A stretch of 64,000 nucleotides of DNA from Prorocentrum cordatum. Lineage: Eukaryota; Sar; Dinophyceae; Prorocentrales; Prorocentraceae. The translations under genes and the position numbers were made by a program. A model generated the notes under the pieces. The model worked only from the letters and a program-made list of their open reading frames with translations. It was not told the DNA's origin and searched no databases. The DNA lies in contig CAUYUJ010017870.1 in assembly GCA_963575745.1 (NCBI GenBank), forward strand, positions 15,001 through 79,000, written 5' to 3'. Positions 29,545-41,639 of the stretch are shown one piece after another. Position 1 is the first letter of the stretch. Each line of letters starts with the position of its first letter.

Positions 29545-31142
29545 ATGAATTATCCCAGTGCGACCAGACCTAGGAGTTGGAGCATTTAGGAAAGCAACAT
29601 CTACATCTAAACCGACAGCTACATTAACATCTACACCTGCATGCTATGCTGCGCTATGGTATGCTATGCTATGCTATGACATGCTATGATTTACCGAGCT
29701 GCGCTATACTGAGCAGTGCTACGCTATGTTATGATACGCTATGTTATGCTAAGGTACACTCGGCTGCTCTGTGTTATGATATGCTATGCTATGCTATGTT
29801 ATGCTGCGCTAGGCTGGGCTGGGCTATGCTATGCTGCACTATGCTATGATGTGTTATGCGATGCTGCGCTATGCTATGCTATGCTAGGCTATGCTATGAT
29901 ACGCTATGCTGCGCTATGCTATGATATGCTCTGCTGCGCTATGCTATGATTTGCTGTGCTATGGTACGCTGCGCTATGCTATGTTATGCTATGCTGCGCT
30001 GTGCTATACTATGCTATGGTATGCGATGCTATGCTGTGTTATGCTATGATATGCTGCGCTATGATAAGCGAAGCTAAGCTATGATATGCTATGCTATGCT
30101 GCGCTATGCTATGCTATGTTATGCCATGCTATGATATGCTGCGCTTTGCTATGCTGCGCTATGATATGCGATGCTATGATATGATATGCTACGCTTGGCT
30201 ATGATATGCTATGCTCTGCTAATGCTGCGCTAAGCTAAGCTAAGCTGAGTTAAGCTAAGCTAAGCTAGGCTAGGCTCGGCTAGGCAAAGCTAAGCTAAAC
30301 TAAAGTTAAGCTAGGCCAAGCTAAGATGAGATAAGCTAAGCTAAGCCAAGTGGACGTAACTGGGGGAACCGCGGGGCGGATGCTGGGGGAACCGCCTGGG
30401 GCGCTTTCCACTGCCCGGCCCCTGTAAGCCCAGAGATTATCCCAGTGCGTCCCTACCTAGAATTTGGAGCATTGAGGAAAGCAACATCTACATCTACACC
30501 GGCAGCTACATTTACATCTACACCTGCATCTACATCTACATCTACAACAACAGGCTCAAACGTGGAACACGCTCGATATGCGATGCTATGCTATGATATG
30601 CTATGCTATGCTATGATATGGTATGCTGTGCTATGTTATGGTATGCTATGCGATGCTATGTTATACTATGCGATGGTATGTTATGGTATGATATGCTATG
30701 CTATGCTGAGCTATGCTATGCTATGGTATGCTTGGCTATGCTATGATATGTTGTGTTAATGCTGCGCTGCGCTATGCTGCGCTGCGTTAAACCAAGCTAA
30801 GGGTAAGCTGATCGATGCTACGCCAGGCTAAGCTAAGCTGAGCGAAGCTAAGCTAAGCTAAGCTAAGCTAAGCTAAGCCCAGCTAAGCTAAGCTAGGTTA
30901 AGATGGGATAGGCTAAGCTAAGCTAAGCTAAGCTTAGCTTAGCTTAGCTAAGCTAGGCTAGGCAAAGCTAAGCTAAGCTAAGCTAAGCTAAGCTAAGATG
31001 GGATAAACTGAGCTAAGCTAAGCTAAGCTAAGCTTAGCTTAGCTGGGTGAACCCAGCGGACGCAACTGGGGGAACAACGGGGCGGATACTGCGGGAACCG
31101 CCCGGGGCGCTTTTCACTGCCCAGCCCCTTTAAGCCCAGAGA
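29545..31142 (+). repeat. Tandemly duplicated unit containing pentanucleotide arrays
   Basis: Two copies of one composite unit: 29545-30433 and 30434-31142. Each begins with TTATCCCAGTGCG and GAAAGCAACATCTACATCTA, runs into a TATGC pentanucleotide array and then a TAAGC (AGCTA) array. Each ends with GGACG(T/C)AACTGGGGGAAC and CCCCT(G/T)TAAGCCCAGAGA. The arrays are imperfect and differ in length between copies. No gene lies inside. Confidence 0.85.
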
Positions 31143-34100
31143 GTAAGAACCCTTCTAGGCAGGGCCCTGGTAGGGAAGCAAGAACCCTTCTAGGCAGAGC
31201 CTGGGTAGGGAACAACTCCTCGCGCTCGAGGGCACGGCGCGCGGCGTCGCTGCAGAAGTTGACCGCCCCCAAGTTGCCGCGCCGCTCGGCGGGCAAGGGC
31301 CCGGGCTCGACCTGAGCCCGCGTTAGCATCTCGGGCTTGACGACGACCCCCCCGCCATGCCCGAACACTGGCGACGCGGCAACCTCGCCCCAGGCGATCC
31401 GCTGCAACTCGGCCCCGCCCCCCGCCCGAGAGCAGAGGTGCGCGGCTGCCTCCCCCGCGCGCGGCGCCGCCTCCTGCTGCGCCGCCGCGCGCCGCGGGGC
31501 GTCGGCGAAGCGCGCGTCGGAGATCCCCGCGCAGGTAGTGCGTGAGCAGCACTGGCAAGCGCGCCCGAGCCCCGACCCCGAACTTCCAACGGAAGGCGCG
31601 CCTCTCGTCGCCGCGATAGTTCATCGCGCCCCCGGGGTCGCCCAGGCGCCGGAACATCGACGTGCCCGCCCGCGCCCGGCGAAGGCAGGGGCGGGGCGTC
31701 CTACCTTCACGAGGCGCGCTCGACCGCATGGCGCGCCGCGCTGAACGCCTGCCTCGCCGGCCTGCCCATCCGCGCGTCCGCGCGCAGCAGCGGTCGCAGC
31801 GCCCGGAGGCCCATCTTGGCAACGTTCGCGCCCAGGTTGTGGAGCCCCCCCAGGGCCTCGCCTTGCATCCTCTTGCTACTCTTGCTAGACTCGAACTTGA
31901 CCTCTATGACGGCGGGGGCCGCCGCGCGCGCCGCCTGCCTCGGCTCTTCCGGAAGCCCTTCCGGGCCGGGCGCCGAGGAAGTCGCCGCGGCTGCGCGCCG
32001 CGCCAAGGCGCGCCCGATCTGTCGCCCGACGCCGCGCCCGCCGCGGCCTGAGCCCGACTCTTCGGCGCGAGCAGCGCTGCTTGGGCTGGGCCTGAGGCGG
32101 CGGGGGCGGCACAAAGGGTGAAGCCGCCGATTCCGACGCGCCCTTGCCCTTCCCTGCCGGGCCCCTGCGCCCGCGGCGTCGCCGGGGCCTTCGCCTTCAT
32201 AGCTGGCGCGCGCTTCCGGCGCTTGCGCCCCCCGGCCCTCGACGCCGTCTCGCTCGTCTGCCGCGGCTCCTCCGTCGTCGGTGGACCCCGAGGGGCTGCG
32301 GCCCCAATTGGCGCGGAACCCGCTCGGGCTGGCGGACTGCCCCCGGGGCCGCCGCCCGCTCCGTTGCCGCGCTCGTCTGTCGGGCCGCCCCGCCCGAAGC
32401 CCCCGACCCCCTTGTGGGCCTTCTCGCCCTTCTCTGCATTTTCCTCGATCTCCGCGAGCTTGGCCCTCTGCATCTCTAGCCGGCCGACGAGCGTCACATC
32501 TGGCGGGGCTGCGAGACCGATCCCGCGCTTGGGGGCAAACCCGCGCTGCGACGCAAGCGCGCTGCGCCCCCCTTGGCCTCGGCCTCGCAGCTCTTGAACC
32601 TCTGCGCGCAGAGGTCTGCGACCCGCGGGAGATCGCCGAGGGGCGCGGCGTCGAGCACCCCCGCGCGCGCCCTCATCTCCCGCCCTAAGTCCCCCAACTG
32701 CTCGGGGATATGGACTGCGTGAATCACTGCCGTGGGATGCGTCGCGAATCGGGCTTCCCGGGGGGGGGGGGGGGGCGGCCGCTGCCACGGCCCCCCCTCG
32801 GGTGCTCTGATAGCGCTAGATCTCACCGATCGCCAACTGCAGAGGCTGCCCAAGATGTCCTCGCCCGCCCGAGCGAGAGCCAGGCGAAACCCCGACAAAT
32901 CGCCCCCTGTTTCATCGCTGTCCCGATCCCCGCCAACGGCGGCACTCAGACCCACCCCAGGCCTTGGTCGACGGTCATCCTCAGGCGGGTTGGTCACGAC
33001 CTTGACTCTGTGCTGCGCAACTCGCTCTACCAAGATCTCGCCGACCCCCGCCGATGCGGCTGCGCCGCGGGCCCCCTTCTGACTCTGTGGGCCGTCAGGC
33101 TTGAGTTTCGCGCGTAGCTGCGCGAGGCGCCTCTCTAGGTCTGGCCTGCGCGACGCTGCAGCACCGCCATCCGCGGGGGCGTCGAAGTGATCGTCATCGC
33201 CACCGAACACAGCAGCTCCCCCTGCATGGTCACCCTTCGGGTCCTCGCCACGTTCGCTCTCCGCTGGAGTCGGGGGCCCTTCGATGGGAAGCTGAGGTGG
33301 CGGGCGAGGTGCGTCGAAGTCGAGGCGCAGTCGGTACGAGTCCACGTGGATCAGCTCCGTACCTTTTTTCCAGGAGTCGTCCCCGCGCAGTCGCCCGCGG
33401 CACCCTCACAAAAGTGCACGATCTCCGCCAGGACCCCGAAGCAGCGCAGCCAGCGCGGCTGCCCCCGACCCCTTCTCAAGAAGCAACCGTTGCGCCCGTT
33501 GACGGTGAACGACCCGCCACTAGCACACATGGCTAAGTGCTTGGGGGACCCGCGGCACGCACCCCTGCACTCGATCACCTCATCATCCCGCAAGGCCACG
33601 AGCGGAGTGTACCAGTCGTCCTGGTCGCCCGTTTTCCACGGTTCAGGGCGCCTCGCCTTGGGGCCAGCCCTCGCTGTGGCTTGGGCGGCAGCCTTGCCCA
33701 GCGGCTTAGGGCGGGGAAGCGGCCCCTCGTCATCGACGGGCGCGGGGACGTCTCTTTGAGGCCTGCTCTTCCCGCTGCTCCGCTGCTTCTTCTTGAGTTT
33801 GACCTCGCCGCCGTCGTCGCTGGCCGCCGCCGGCTGCTTGAGCGCCCCGCCTGCCGAAGGCGGAGAGACGGAAGCGGGCGTCCTTTCTTGATCATGCCCG
33901 CCCCGCGGGCGGTCGTGCGACGCCCCGCGAGCGGGAGGGCGGCTGCTCCGCCCTTTGCACGTAGGCGGTGTACGCCTCAAAAGGCGGACCCCAGCAGTTC
34001 GGGGTCTAGCCAGGCGGCGCGCGCTCCCCGCGCGCGCAGCAAACCGCCGCCACTGGGCGGTGTGGCCCGCCGCGTGCGCGCGTACGCGGAAGCGGGGGGG

Positions 34101-34190
34101 GCGCGCCGCCCCAGCCGTTTTGAGTTCACTTGAGCCCAGACAGCTACGGAAGAAATCGTCGAGCTCCCTCAAGCGTTTCCCGCCATATTC
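31143..34190 (-). pseudogene. Gag-like region of a third retroelement, decayed
   Basis: A minus-strand frame ending at 33351 contains DDWYTPLVALRDDEVIECR and GGSFTVNGRNGCFLRRGRG. Dropping back one frame at an A run near 33368 continues as GTELIHVDSYRLRLDFDA (33360 onward) down to 32494. Further pieces include MQRAKLAEIEENAEKGEKAH (about 32480), VIEVKFESSKSSKRMQGEAL (about 31900) and an Ala/Arg-rich stretch to 31143. The frame breaks at homopolymers indicate decay or assembly error. No RT, RNase H or integrase motif was seen, so this may be a 5' fragment. Confidence 0.35.
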
Positions 34191-34204
34191 CCTGGTACAC
34201 ACAA

Positions 34205-34239
34205 GAGCATCCATCCTCATCACCATCGTCAGCATCATG

Positions 34240-34276
<37 letters not shown>

Positions 34277-34307
34277 GCATCATCATCATCATCATCATCA
34301 GCAGCAG

Positions 34308-34339
<32 letters not shown>

Positions 34340-34340
34340 G

Positions 34341-34397
<57 letters not shown>

Positions 34398-34407
34398 TAT
34401 CATCATT

Positions 34408-34444
<37 letters not shown>

Positions 34445-34575
34445 CCAGCGGCATCATCACCATCATCATCATCATCCCCATCAAAAGCAGCATCACCAGC
34501 ATCATCACCATCACCATCAGCATCAGCATCAGCATCAGCATCATCATCAGCATCAGCATCAGCAGCAACATCGTC
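34205..34575 (+). repeat. Long (ATC)n array
   Basis: About 370 bp of ATC repeats with AGC interruptions. It produces poly-Ile (plus) and poly-Met (minus) frames. The minus-strand frame from 34586 into the gag-like region begins inside this array, so its predicted start is an artefact. Confidence 0.95.
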
Positions 34576-34940
34576 ATCCCTCTCATCCTATTTGTCCTCC
34601 ACCTGCCCTAACCTTCCGCTGCGAACCAGCGCCGGCTCCGCTCGTTGAGCGTTCGAAGCAGCTCTCAGGGACAGGACTAGGAGGAAGAGGCTGTGGAAAA
34701 AGGGGAGCTGCAGCGAGATAGGTGCGACGTTCAGTACCCGCAGCAGGCGACGAGGCCATGTCTGCTCATTCTTGTCCCCGCCTCGGAGAAGTCGGCGCCA
34801 AATCCAAGTCGTGGACGGCAGGAAAGAGTGAGAGAGTCGGCATCACAAAGACCAAAAACACAAGCGTCGATAGTGAAGGCGTTGATCGTAGCCAGTGGGG
34901 CGACGGCAACGCCATCGGCACTGGCAGCAATATGGTCGAG

Positions 34941-35105
34941 TCGGACGAAAAGGGAATAGTAAGGAGGGGGTATTCCTGGCACCTCCCTGCGCCAGAGGCA
35001 GCCATGTATCGAATTGCGGTGCCCAACCGAGGGAACGAATCTGGCTTGCGCGCACCAGATTTCGTGACCCTCCCGTTCCCAATCACCCCCGCTGGTCCGT
35101 CCCGA
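34941..35105. mobile_element. Inverted-repeat element family H, copy 1
   Basis: Ends TCGGACGAAAAGGG and a diverged GGTCCGTCCCGA. Internal landmarks, shared with 35517-35706 and 60824-61016, are CGCCAGAGGC, CCATGTATCGA, a CCAGATTTCGT(G/A)ACC block and a C-rich CCCAAT(C/G)CCCCC end. Confidence 0.6.
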
Positions 35106-35516
35106 GATCGTGCGTCTGGAGCGGTGGACAGGGCCAAACGTGGTGACCGTTTTTAATTCTTTCCCGGGTAACGGCCGCCACTGGGGGGGGGTCTCGGGCG
35201 AGAGGGCAACGGTAACGGCGGCCGCGGCGTGCACCCGCCAGGGTGCGTCCGCGCCACTGGCGCGTCAATCGCCTGTGCGCACCATAGCATATATGGAGGG
35301 GGGTTCAGGCCACACACCCCGCGGTCGTTAGCGTTACCAGGGGGGGGGGCTGGTTCACGAGCGTTCACCTGGGGAGGAACAATAACAACGCCCACGTGGG
35401 CCTCGCCCAACACCACCGCGGGCCCCATCTCCACAGCATGACCATAGCCATGATGGTCCGAGCCAGCCCTGCAGAAAGGCGCTCTGCGCGGCCCCTGGAC
35501 ACATGGAAAGCTCGGG

Positions 35517-35706
35517 TCGGGCGAAAGGGGGGGATAGCAAAGGGGGGGTTTGAGAATCAGCTCACGTAGCTGATTTTCCCGGTGCCTCCCGGCGCCGGAG
35601 GCGGCTATGTATCGAGGAACGGGCCCCTCGGTGAGGCCGAAACCAGCTGCATGCAGCAGATTTCGTAACCCCCCCTTTCCCAATGCCCCCCCTTTCGCCC
35701 GGCCCG
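35517..35706. mobile_element. Inverted-repeat element family H, copy 2
   Basis: Ends TCGGGCGAAAGGGGGGGATA and CCCCCCTTTCGCCCGGCCCGA-type. It carries GAGAATCAGCTCACGTAGC, GGCTATGTATCGAGGAA and GCTGCATGCAGCAGATTTCG. These longest shared blocks are nearly identical to copy 3. Confidence 0.7.
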
Positions 35707-35834
35707 AAAAGCCTGGATTCCGAGTGGACCCGCCCCGGTGAACCACACCTTGGGGCGCACGCCTCCCTGCGGACGCCCGGCGGGGCAGGACCCCAGCCTG
35801 CGACGAACGACCCACGACCGAGGGTCGGCGGCGA

Positions 35835-37125
35835 GCCCCCCGAGCGAGAGGGGGCGGGCCGCCTCGGAAGCTTCGGAAGCCCCCCGGCCTTCGGAGAGGC
35901 TTTCTGCGCCGTCCCCGAAGGCACAAACACCTCCCAGAAGGCCGGAGGCCTTCTGAGAAGCCCCGCCGCCTTCTCGGAAGGCCTTCTCCTTCTCTTGAGC
36001 AGGGACCGGCCGTCCCGGCACCCCTATGGGCCTACCACGAAGTGCTCTTCGAACCCAACAAATGTCCGAAGAACAAGACAGTGCTCGGAGGGCCTTCTCC
36101 GTCTCGGAGGGCCTTCTCCTTCTCGCCTCCCCCCCCGGGGTGGGACCGCCTCGGCGGGGAAACGCCGCGCCGGAGGAGGCGACGCGTGGCCCGTCGCGAC
36201 GGGCCCCCCGAGGGAGAGAACGCCGCGCGCTCCTGGGCGAAGCGGCTGTCGGGCCGCTGGCGGCGACGAGTGGGCGTCAGTGGGGGTCGGCAGGCGCCCA
36301 CCGCCCCGGCTTCAGCTGTGGCGCGTCGGCGAAAATCATGCGGTGCCGTTTCTTTCTCCTCCTCCTGCTCCTCCTCCTGCTCCTCCTCCTCCTCCTCGTG
36401 CTCCTCCTCGTCCTCATCCTGGGGGACTGGGAAAAAGCTCTGACGCTGACGCCTCGGAACGGGGAAACGGGTAGCGTGTTACGCCGAACCGTGTTGGGCC
36501 CAAACCGACGGCAGGGTGCGACCCTCTCAAGTTTGTGTTCCCCGTTGGTCTGGGTCAGGGGCCTCGGCTCGGGCCCATGTCGGCCAGCCAGCCAGTCGGC
36601 GGCGGGCAGGACTGCACTTCGGGCGGATCGATTTGCGCAGTCCCAAACATCTGGCGCCTCGAGAAACCTCTTGAGGCCGATTTCGGGCCAAGTGCGCTCC
36701 CCTCTGAGCCTATACCCCCCCATAGCGTTGCCCCTGACCGACGAGAAAGGCTGCAACGGCGCGCTGCTTTTCTCTGGCAAGCCGCCCGGTAAGCCCAGTG
36801 CTGGGCAGCGCACGGGTAGCCAGGGACAAAGCGGCGTTAGCAAGCCCAGCGGCGGTGTGTCGCCAGGCAGGGTGAGGCGATGGCGCCGCCACCAAGGGAA
36901 CAGGGGCTGGGGTGCAACCCGTGTATGGAAGGGCGGCGCGCCCGGGGGGAAGTGAGAAGGGGCAGGCCTTCTCGGAAAGCGGCGGAACTTCTCAAAAGCC
37001 CATCAGTCTTCTGAGGAGCCTTTCCTGTGGCTTTGGAGAAAACTCAGACAGCTTCTCAGTAGGGCGGATGCCTGGTGAGCCTCCTGAGGAGGCCCATCCC
37101 TTCTACCTTCCCCTCTGGGCGCGCT
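35835..37125. mobile_element. Two family G copies with a CTC run between them
   Basis: 35835-35998 and 36945-37125 carry the family G style (AAGTGAGAAGGGGC, GGCCTTCTGAGAAG, CTTCTCGGAAGGCC). Between them, 36355-36421 is a CTC run. On the minus strand a short frame MIFADAPQLKPGRWAPADPH ends next to this run at 36277; it could be a terminal exon but is too short to call. No other gene was seen. Confidence 0.45.
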
Positions 37126-37249
37126 GGCGAGAGAAGGCCCACCTCGGCAGGAGCACGCCACGGCAATTTTGTCTGGGAAGGGTGTTGCTGCCTGTGCTGC
37201 CAGTGCTGCTGCCATGCACTGCTCAGGCGTGCCCCCCATTCCCTTTGGT

Positions 37250-37490
37250 GTGTTCTCTCTCTCTCTCTCTCTTTGTTGTTGCTTGTTCAGTTCTCTCTCT
37301 CTCTCTCTCTGTCACCCTGTCTCTCTCTCTCTCTCTCTCCTACCCTCCCATGTGTATCACACACATATATGGACATACATATATACGACATGTATGGATC
37401 TGCATCTACGTTTACGTATACACATAAGCACCTAGACATATACAGATACATATATATATATATGTTTTATATATACATATATACACACAC
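37250..37490 (+). repeat. Compound (CT)n-(TATG/TA)n microsatellite
   Basis: Three CT runs between 37255 and 37340, then CATATATGGACATACATATA-type DNA and a TA run at 37447-37462. The same CT-then-TA order recurs at 54482-54540. Confidence 0.9.
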
Positions 37491-37579
37491 GATGCCGTGC
37501 CGCAGGGCAGGGAGTGGGCGTGTCCTCAGGTCCTTTGCCTTATCCCTTAAGCCTCAGTCCTCACTCCTGAGGAGCTTCT

Positions 37580-38303
37580 GAGGATCCCGGATGCCAAGCT
37601 CTCAAATCCTTTTGGGCTTGGCGCAGTTCCCCTCGGCTCTGGGGCATCTTCTCGCATGGCTTTTGTGGGCCAAGGATTGTCCCAGGAAGGACCAAGAGGT
37701 CTCCTAAGAGGCCCCCCTCTCGGTACAGGAGGGCCCCGAGACGCCCAATGATCGTCCCAAGACGCCGAAGATGGCCTCTAGCTGGCCCAAGAAGCGTCCA
37801 AGACGCACCAAGAGGCCTCCAAGGGACCTCACAAGAGGGCCGGGAGAGGCAATATTCATTGATCTCCCTTAGGTGTTTGAATGTTGTTGGCCTTCTCGCC
37901 TTTCGGCTTTCCGACGCTCCAAGACGGCCCAAGTGGCCTCCAAGACCGCCCCAAGACGGCCCAAGAAGCCCCCAAGAGGGCGCCAAGACGGCCCAAGAGA
38001 GCACCAAGACGGCCCCTGAGGCAAGCAAGACGGCCCAAGAGGCCCCAAGAAAGCCCCATGAGCAGCCCAAGAGGGGGGCCACGAAACGACAATTTCAACT
38101 TTCCGCCCCGAAAGGGCCCCAGGAGGCACCCAAGAGGCCTCCGAGAGGCCCCAAGGAACGCCCAAGAGGCCCCAAAAGGCCACCAAGAGGCCCAACCGAG
38201 GCCCCAAGAGACAACAAGACGGACTCCCAGAGGCCGCAAAACTGCTCCAAGAGACCCCCGAGCGGACCCTCACGAGCTCCCAACGAACATCCAAGGCCCC
38301 TCT

Positions 38304-38355
<52 letters not shown>

Positions 38356-38870
38356 TCATCACCATCGTCGTCGTCGTCGGCGTCGTCTCTTCTTCGTCCC
38401 CATGCCCTATACCCTATTCATCGCCGTCCTCCTCCTCGTCCTCCTCCTCCTCCGCCTCCTCTTCCTCCTCCTCCCGCCGCAAGGGGGCTCCAAGACGGCC
38501 CCGAGAAGGGCCCAAGAGGGGGTGCACGAACCGAAAATTCGAACCTCCCGCCTCGAGAGGCCCCCCCGGGAAGCCCCAAGAAGCCAAATTCATTGATTCC
38601 CATTCGGTTTTGAAGGTTTGGGGGATTCTCTCGCCTTTTTGAACCCCCGAGGCTCCAACACGTCCTAAGGGGCCCCCAAAAACACCCCAAGACGGCCCAA
38701 GAGGCCGCAACTCTCTAACCCACCAACCCTGCAGCCCTTCAAGCAGGGCCCCAAAAGCCCAGAGGGGCCAGAGAAGTCCTGAGAGGCCTGGAGTGCACCA
38801 TGGACCCTTCACACACATCTGCAAGTACAGTGCGTCTTTTGTGAGGCGGGCGCTCAACAAGCGTGCCGTG
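37580..38870 (+). repeat. Degenerate CCAAGAGGCCCC tract with a (GTC)n core
   Basis: Dense irregular units of CCCAAGAGG, CCAAGACGG and GCCCCAAGA. A pure GTC run lies at 38303-38354, followed by ATC and CTC runs to 38470. Long frames on both strands are Arg/Pro-rich artefacts of the unit. Confidence 0.7.
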
Positions 38871-39101
38871 GCCATGGACGGGGAACGGAGAATCGTAGAA
38901 TTGATGGCAATCTAAGGCAAAACAGGGTGGGCTTACTAAAAGCTTTGCATTGTAGCCTGAGGGTCCGCGGCACAAGCATCTGGTCATGGGACACCTGGCA
39001 GCACAGATATGATATGATCAGAACTCCCGAAGGCGTATGACCTCGACACCCGTCGTAGTGTCGTCGTAGGGCTGAGACCACGCTGGAGAAGCTTTTGTGA
39101 C

Positions 39102-39590
39102 GTGAACTGTTCACGTAGGCAGGGAAACGTTATGTCGGGGTGGACAGAGCCTCCTTTACCAACAAAGCCCTTGAGTGAAGACGACCCGGCGCCGGCCCAG
39201 AGGAACTGTGGCCGCAACAACGTCTTGAGAACCCAAAAGAGGAAATTCGATGCTCGACTTGGCAAGGTGGAGCTCCTGCCGGCCGCCGATACTGCAACAC
39301 CTGGCGTGAGGGCTGCTCCGAGATACTGCGCGAAAGGCCACGGAGCCTCCCTGGAACCAGGGACCGCGCCTTGGGCCAAGGAGACGGGGCAGAGAGCGCG
39401 CTCGGCCGCGGAGCTCCCCGGAGGCCCCAGAGGGCCGCAGCCCGAGCGCGGCCGCGCCCCTCGAGAGGTCGGCGTGGCCGGAGGTGCTGCACGAGAGATC
39501 GCCGAGTCTGCCAGGAGCCCAGGCGTGGGCACCGCCGCACCTCCCTGCCGGGTGCTGCTGGAAGTGCCCCCGGCCCAAGGCGCTACCATC
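39102..39590 (+). CDS. Hypothetical open frame ending in a family D element
   Basis: The plus frame from 39102 has moderately GC-rich third positions (KVELLPAADTATPGVRAAP, then an Ala/Arg/Gly-rich stretch) and runs into family D copy 3 at 39591, where the real coding would end or splice. The opposite strand is also open. The start region weakly resembles 61880-62030 at DNA level. No domain was seen. Confidence 0.2.
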
Positions 39591-39781
39591 GGGGGCGGCA
39601 AAGAGGGGGGTGTCCAAGAGGGGGGGGGGCGAATCATGACCGGCGGCATGTGCGCGGCCCAGCGGGGGGGGCCTGGGACGTAATGAAATAAGAAGAGGCG
39701 CCATGAAATCCGAGGAAAAGCCATGGCCCGCGCCATGAAATCCCCCCCCCCCTAGTCATCACCCCCCTCTTTTCCGCTCCC
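39591..39781. mobile_element. Family D element, copy 3
   Basis: Ends GGGGGCGGCAAAGAGGGGGG and CCCCCCTCTTTTCCGCTCC. Internal order matches copy 1: AATCATGACCGGCGGCATG, GTGCGCGGCCCAG, GGGACGTAATGAAATAAGA, AGAGGCGCC and CTAGTCATCACC. Copies 1 and 3 are the most alike. Confidence 0.75.
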
Positions 39782-40004
39782 GATACCAGGACTGCCATGG
39801 AGGCCCCCACTGCCTGCAGAGCACCCGTCACGAGGCCCAGAGGGCCCCGGGGGCTCCAAGACTGAGCGAAGAGCCGGGGGCACCTTGGCCCAGCGGCACC
39901 GTCAGCAGCCCCCGACCCTTGATGGCTCTTGGCGTGCCGGGTAAGGGCCGTAGTGCGGAGGCGAAGGGTGAACTGACACGATCCTGAAACGCGGCCAAAA
40001 CAAT

Positions 40005-40160
40005 GTAAACATAAACTCTCGGAGGTCCGCGCGAATTCCTTGTATCGTCACTGGAGCCCCCTGGCGCCGCCCCTGGTGCTCTCCGCGCGCCAGGGAGGTA
40101 GGTCCAGCGCCGACCCAAGGAGTCCGCGCGGACCTCCGAAAGTCTATGTGCATGTCGTAT
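40005..40160. mobile_element. Inverted-repeat family A, copy 3
   Basis: CTCGGAGGTCCGCGCGAATT on the left pairs with GTCCGCGCGGACCTCCGAAA on the right. Inside are TGGCGCCGCCCCTGG and CGCGCCAGGGAGGT. Flanks GTAAACATAAAC and GTGCATGTCG match the flanks of other copies; GTAAAC is also the donor in the kinase intron copy. Confidence 0.7.
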
Positions 40161-41639
40161 TTGCTTCTTCGAGTTCAGGGTTGCAGATTAGTAGGAAGGA
40201 GAATCATGAAATAGGAGGAGGATGCAGGATATGCCGAATAAAAAAGGAGGAGAGGAATACCTTGACAGTGTCCTGCATTGTCAGCTTTCCCTCGAGTGAA
40301 GGTCTAGCCTGGCCAAGGACTCCATGCAACACTAGGCCAAAATGGCGCCAAGAACCACATTAAGCCCTGGCGCCAGGCCCCTAAAAGCGGATGATGCGAT
40401 GGGACAACATCGACCAACCTACGACTACGTGCACTTGATAAAAACACACATTGGCGCGCAGGCGAGCTATGTCCGTATACGCAAGCTGGTAACAGCTAGC
40501 AACAGCCGTGTGGCCAATGAGCAAAGAGCTACAGGAACATCAGAAGCACGACCGACGCCAGGGGGCAACATGTTAGACGACCACAGCACCCAACACGTAT
40601 GGGCAATGCCATCCAATGAACCTGCTATAAACATCCGGGTGAGCATGTAAGCACGTGCTGTTGTTAGATCGCAACCGAGGTTGATCGGAGAGGACACACG
40701 AGATGGCACAACGCCTTTCCGATGGCCACGCTGCCTCAGGAATGCAAGAAGGGCGCGGAGTGCGGAGCACAGGACACAAGGGTATCCTTGATTTGACAGG
40801 GTCGACCTGCTAACCAAACTCGGCTGTCTACGCACGGCACATGTGCCACCCTCGAATGACCAGAACTGAAGGACTGTATGAGACCACCTGTCATATCTCG
40901 AGGCGAACACATATCCATATGCGGCTGTGGATGATGATAGCGTTCCATGCTCATGTACGGCACTTGATGACAGTAAATCAACACGCCACACAATACCACA
41001 ACAATCACAATAAGAACACTCAAACGCCTGCAACATATGCTGGCGTGCAGCCGGAGAACACACAACAACTACATCATGCAACCACACGACAGCACGCCCT
41101 CACTCGAGCACCCCAAATCGGAGAGCATAGAAACCCAACACGGCGAGCATAGATCGGGGGATGGGGAGCAGAAATCGCCAGGACGACTAAATACGTTGAG
41201 CCCCACCCGCACAAGTGCGCCATAGGTTGCGCCATAATTAGGTTGAGCACGAGATTGCGCCATGAGTTGCGACATGGATTGCGACCTCGGCCGCTTTAAA
41301 AAATGGCCTGTCGGTCGGTCGAGCAGCCAGCTACTTCTACCAAGCCAGATGCGAGCTACGCCCACTGACAACAATGAATGGTACGCGTTCGACGCGATAG
41401 CAAGACCACATGACTTACACATGTATATGTGTATATATATATATACAAGACTGCAGTGGCGCTTCGCGCCATGCGCCTTGGTCCTTGAAGTTTGGTATGC
41501 AGGCGGAATGGCAAGAAGGTCAAGCCGACAATTTAGCGATAACTCCTGTTTGCCTTTTCCGGCATCGCCGCTATAAACATGTTATTCGTTAGCCTTCCTC
41601 CATGCTTATTGTTCCTCATTTTCGCTATACCCTGCGCAT
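40161..41639. other. Lower-GC intergenic stretch, no gene seen
   Basis: Mixed sequence with a TA run at 41427-41442. The longest frame (minus, 41087-40467) is rich in Cys/Ser/Val with no motif and third positions unlike the LOV kinase. Nothing else was recognised. Confidence 0.4.

Noticed and set aside
29640-31055. Telomeric or centromeric repeat
   Set aside because: Units are TATGC/TAAGC pentamers, not the TTTAGGG-type telomere repeat; no evidence for centromere function.
33351-34586. 411-codon minus-strand frame beginning with poly-Met
   Set aside because: The first part is the ATC array read on the opposite strand; only the part from about 34190 down has protein-like composition.
39150-39280. 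Homology to 61880-62030 as a duplicated gene fragment
   Set aside because: Similarity is weak and broken; neither copy has a convincing frame, so it is only noted as possible old repeat.
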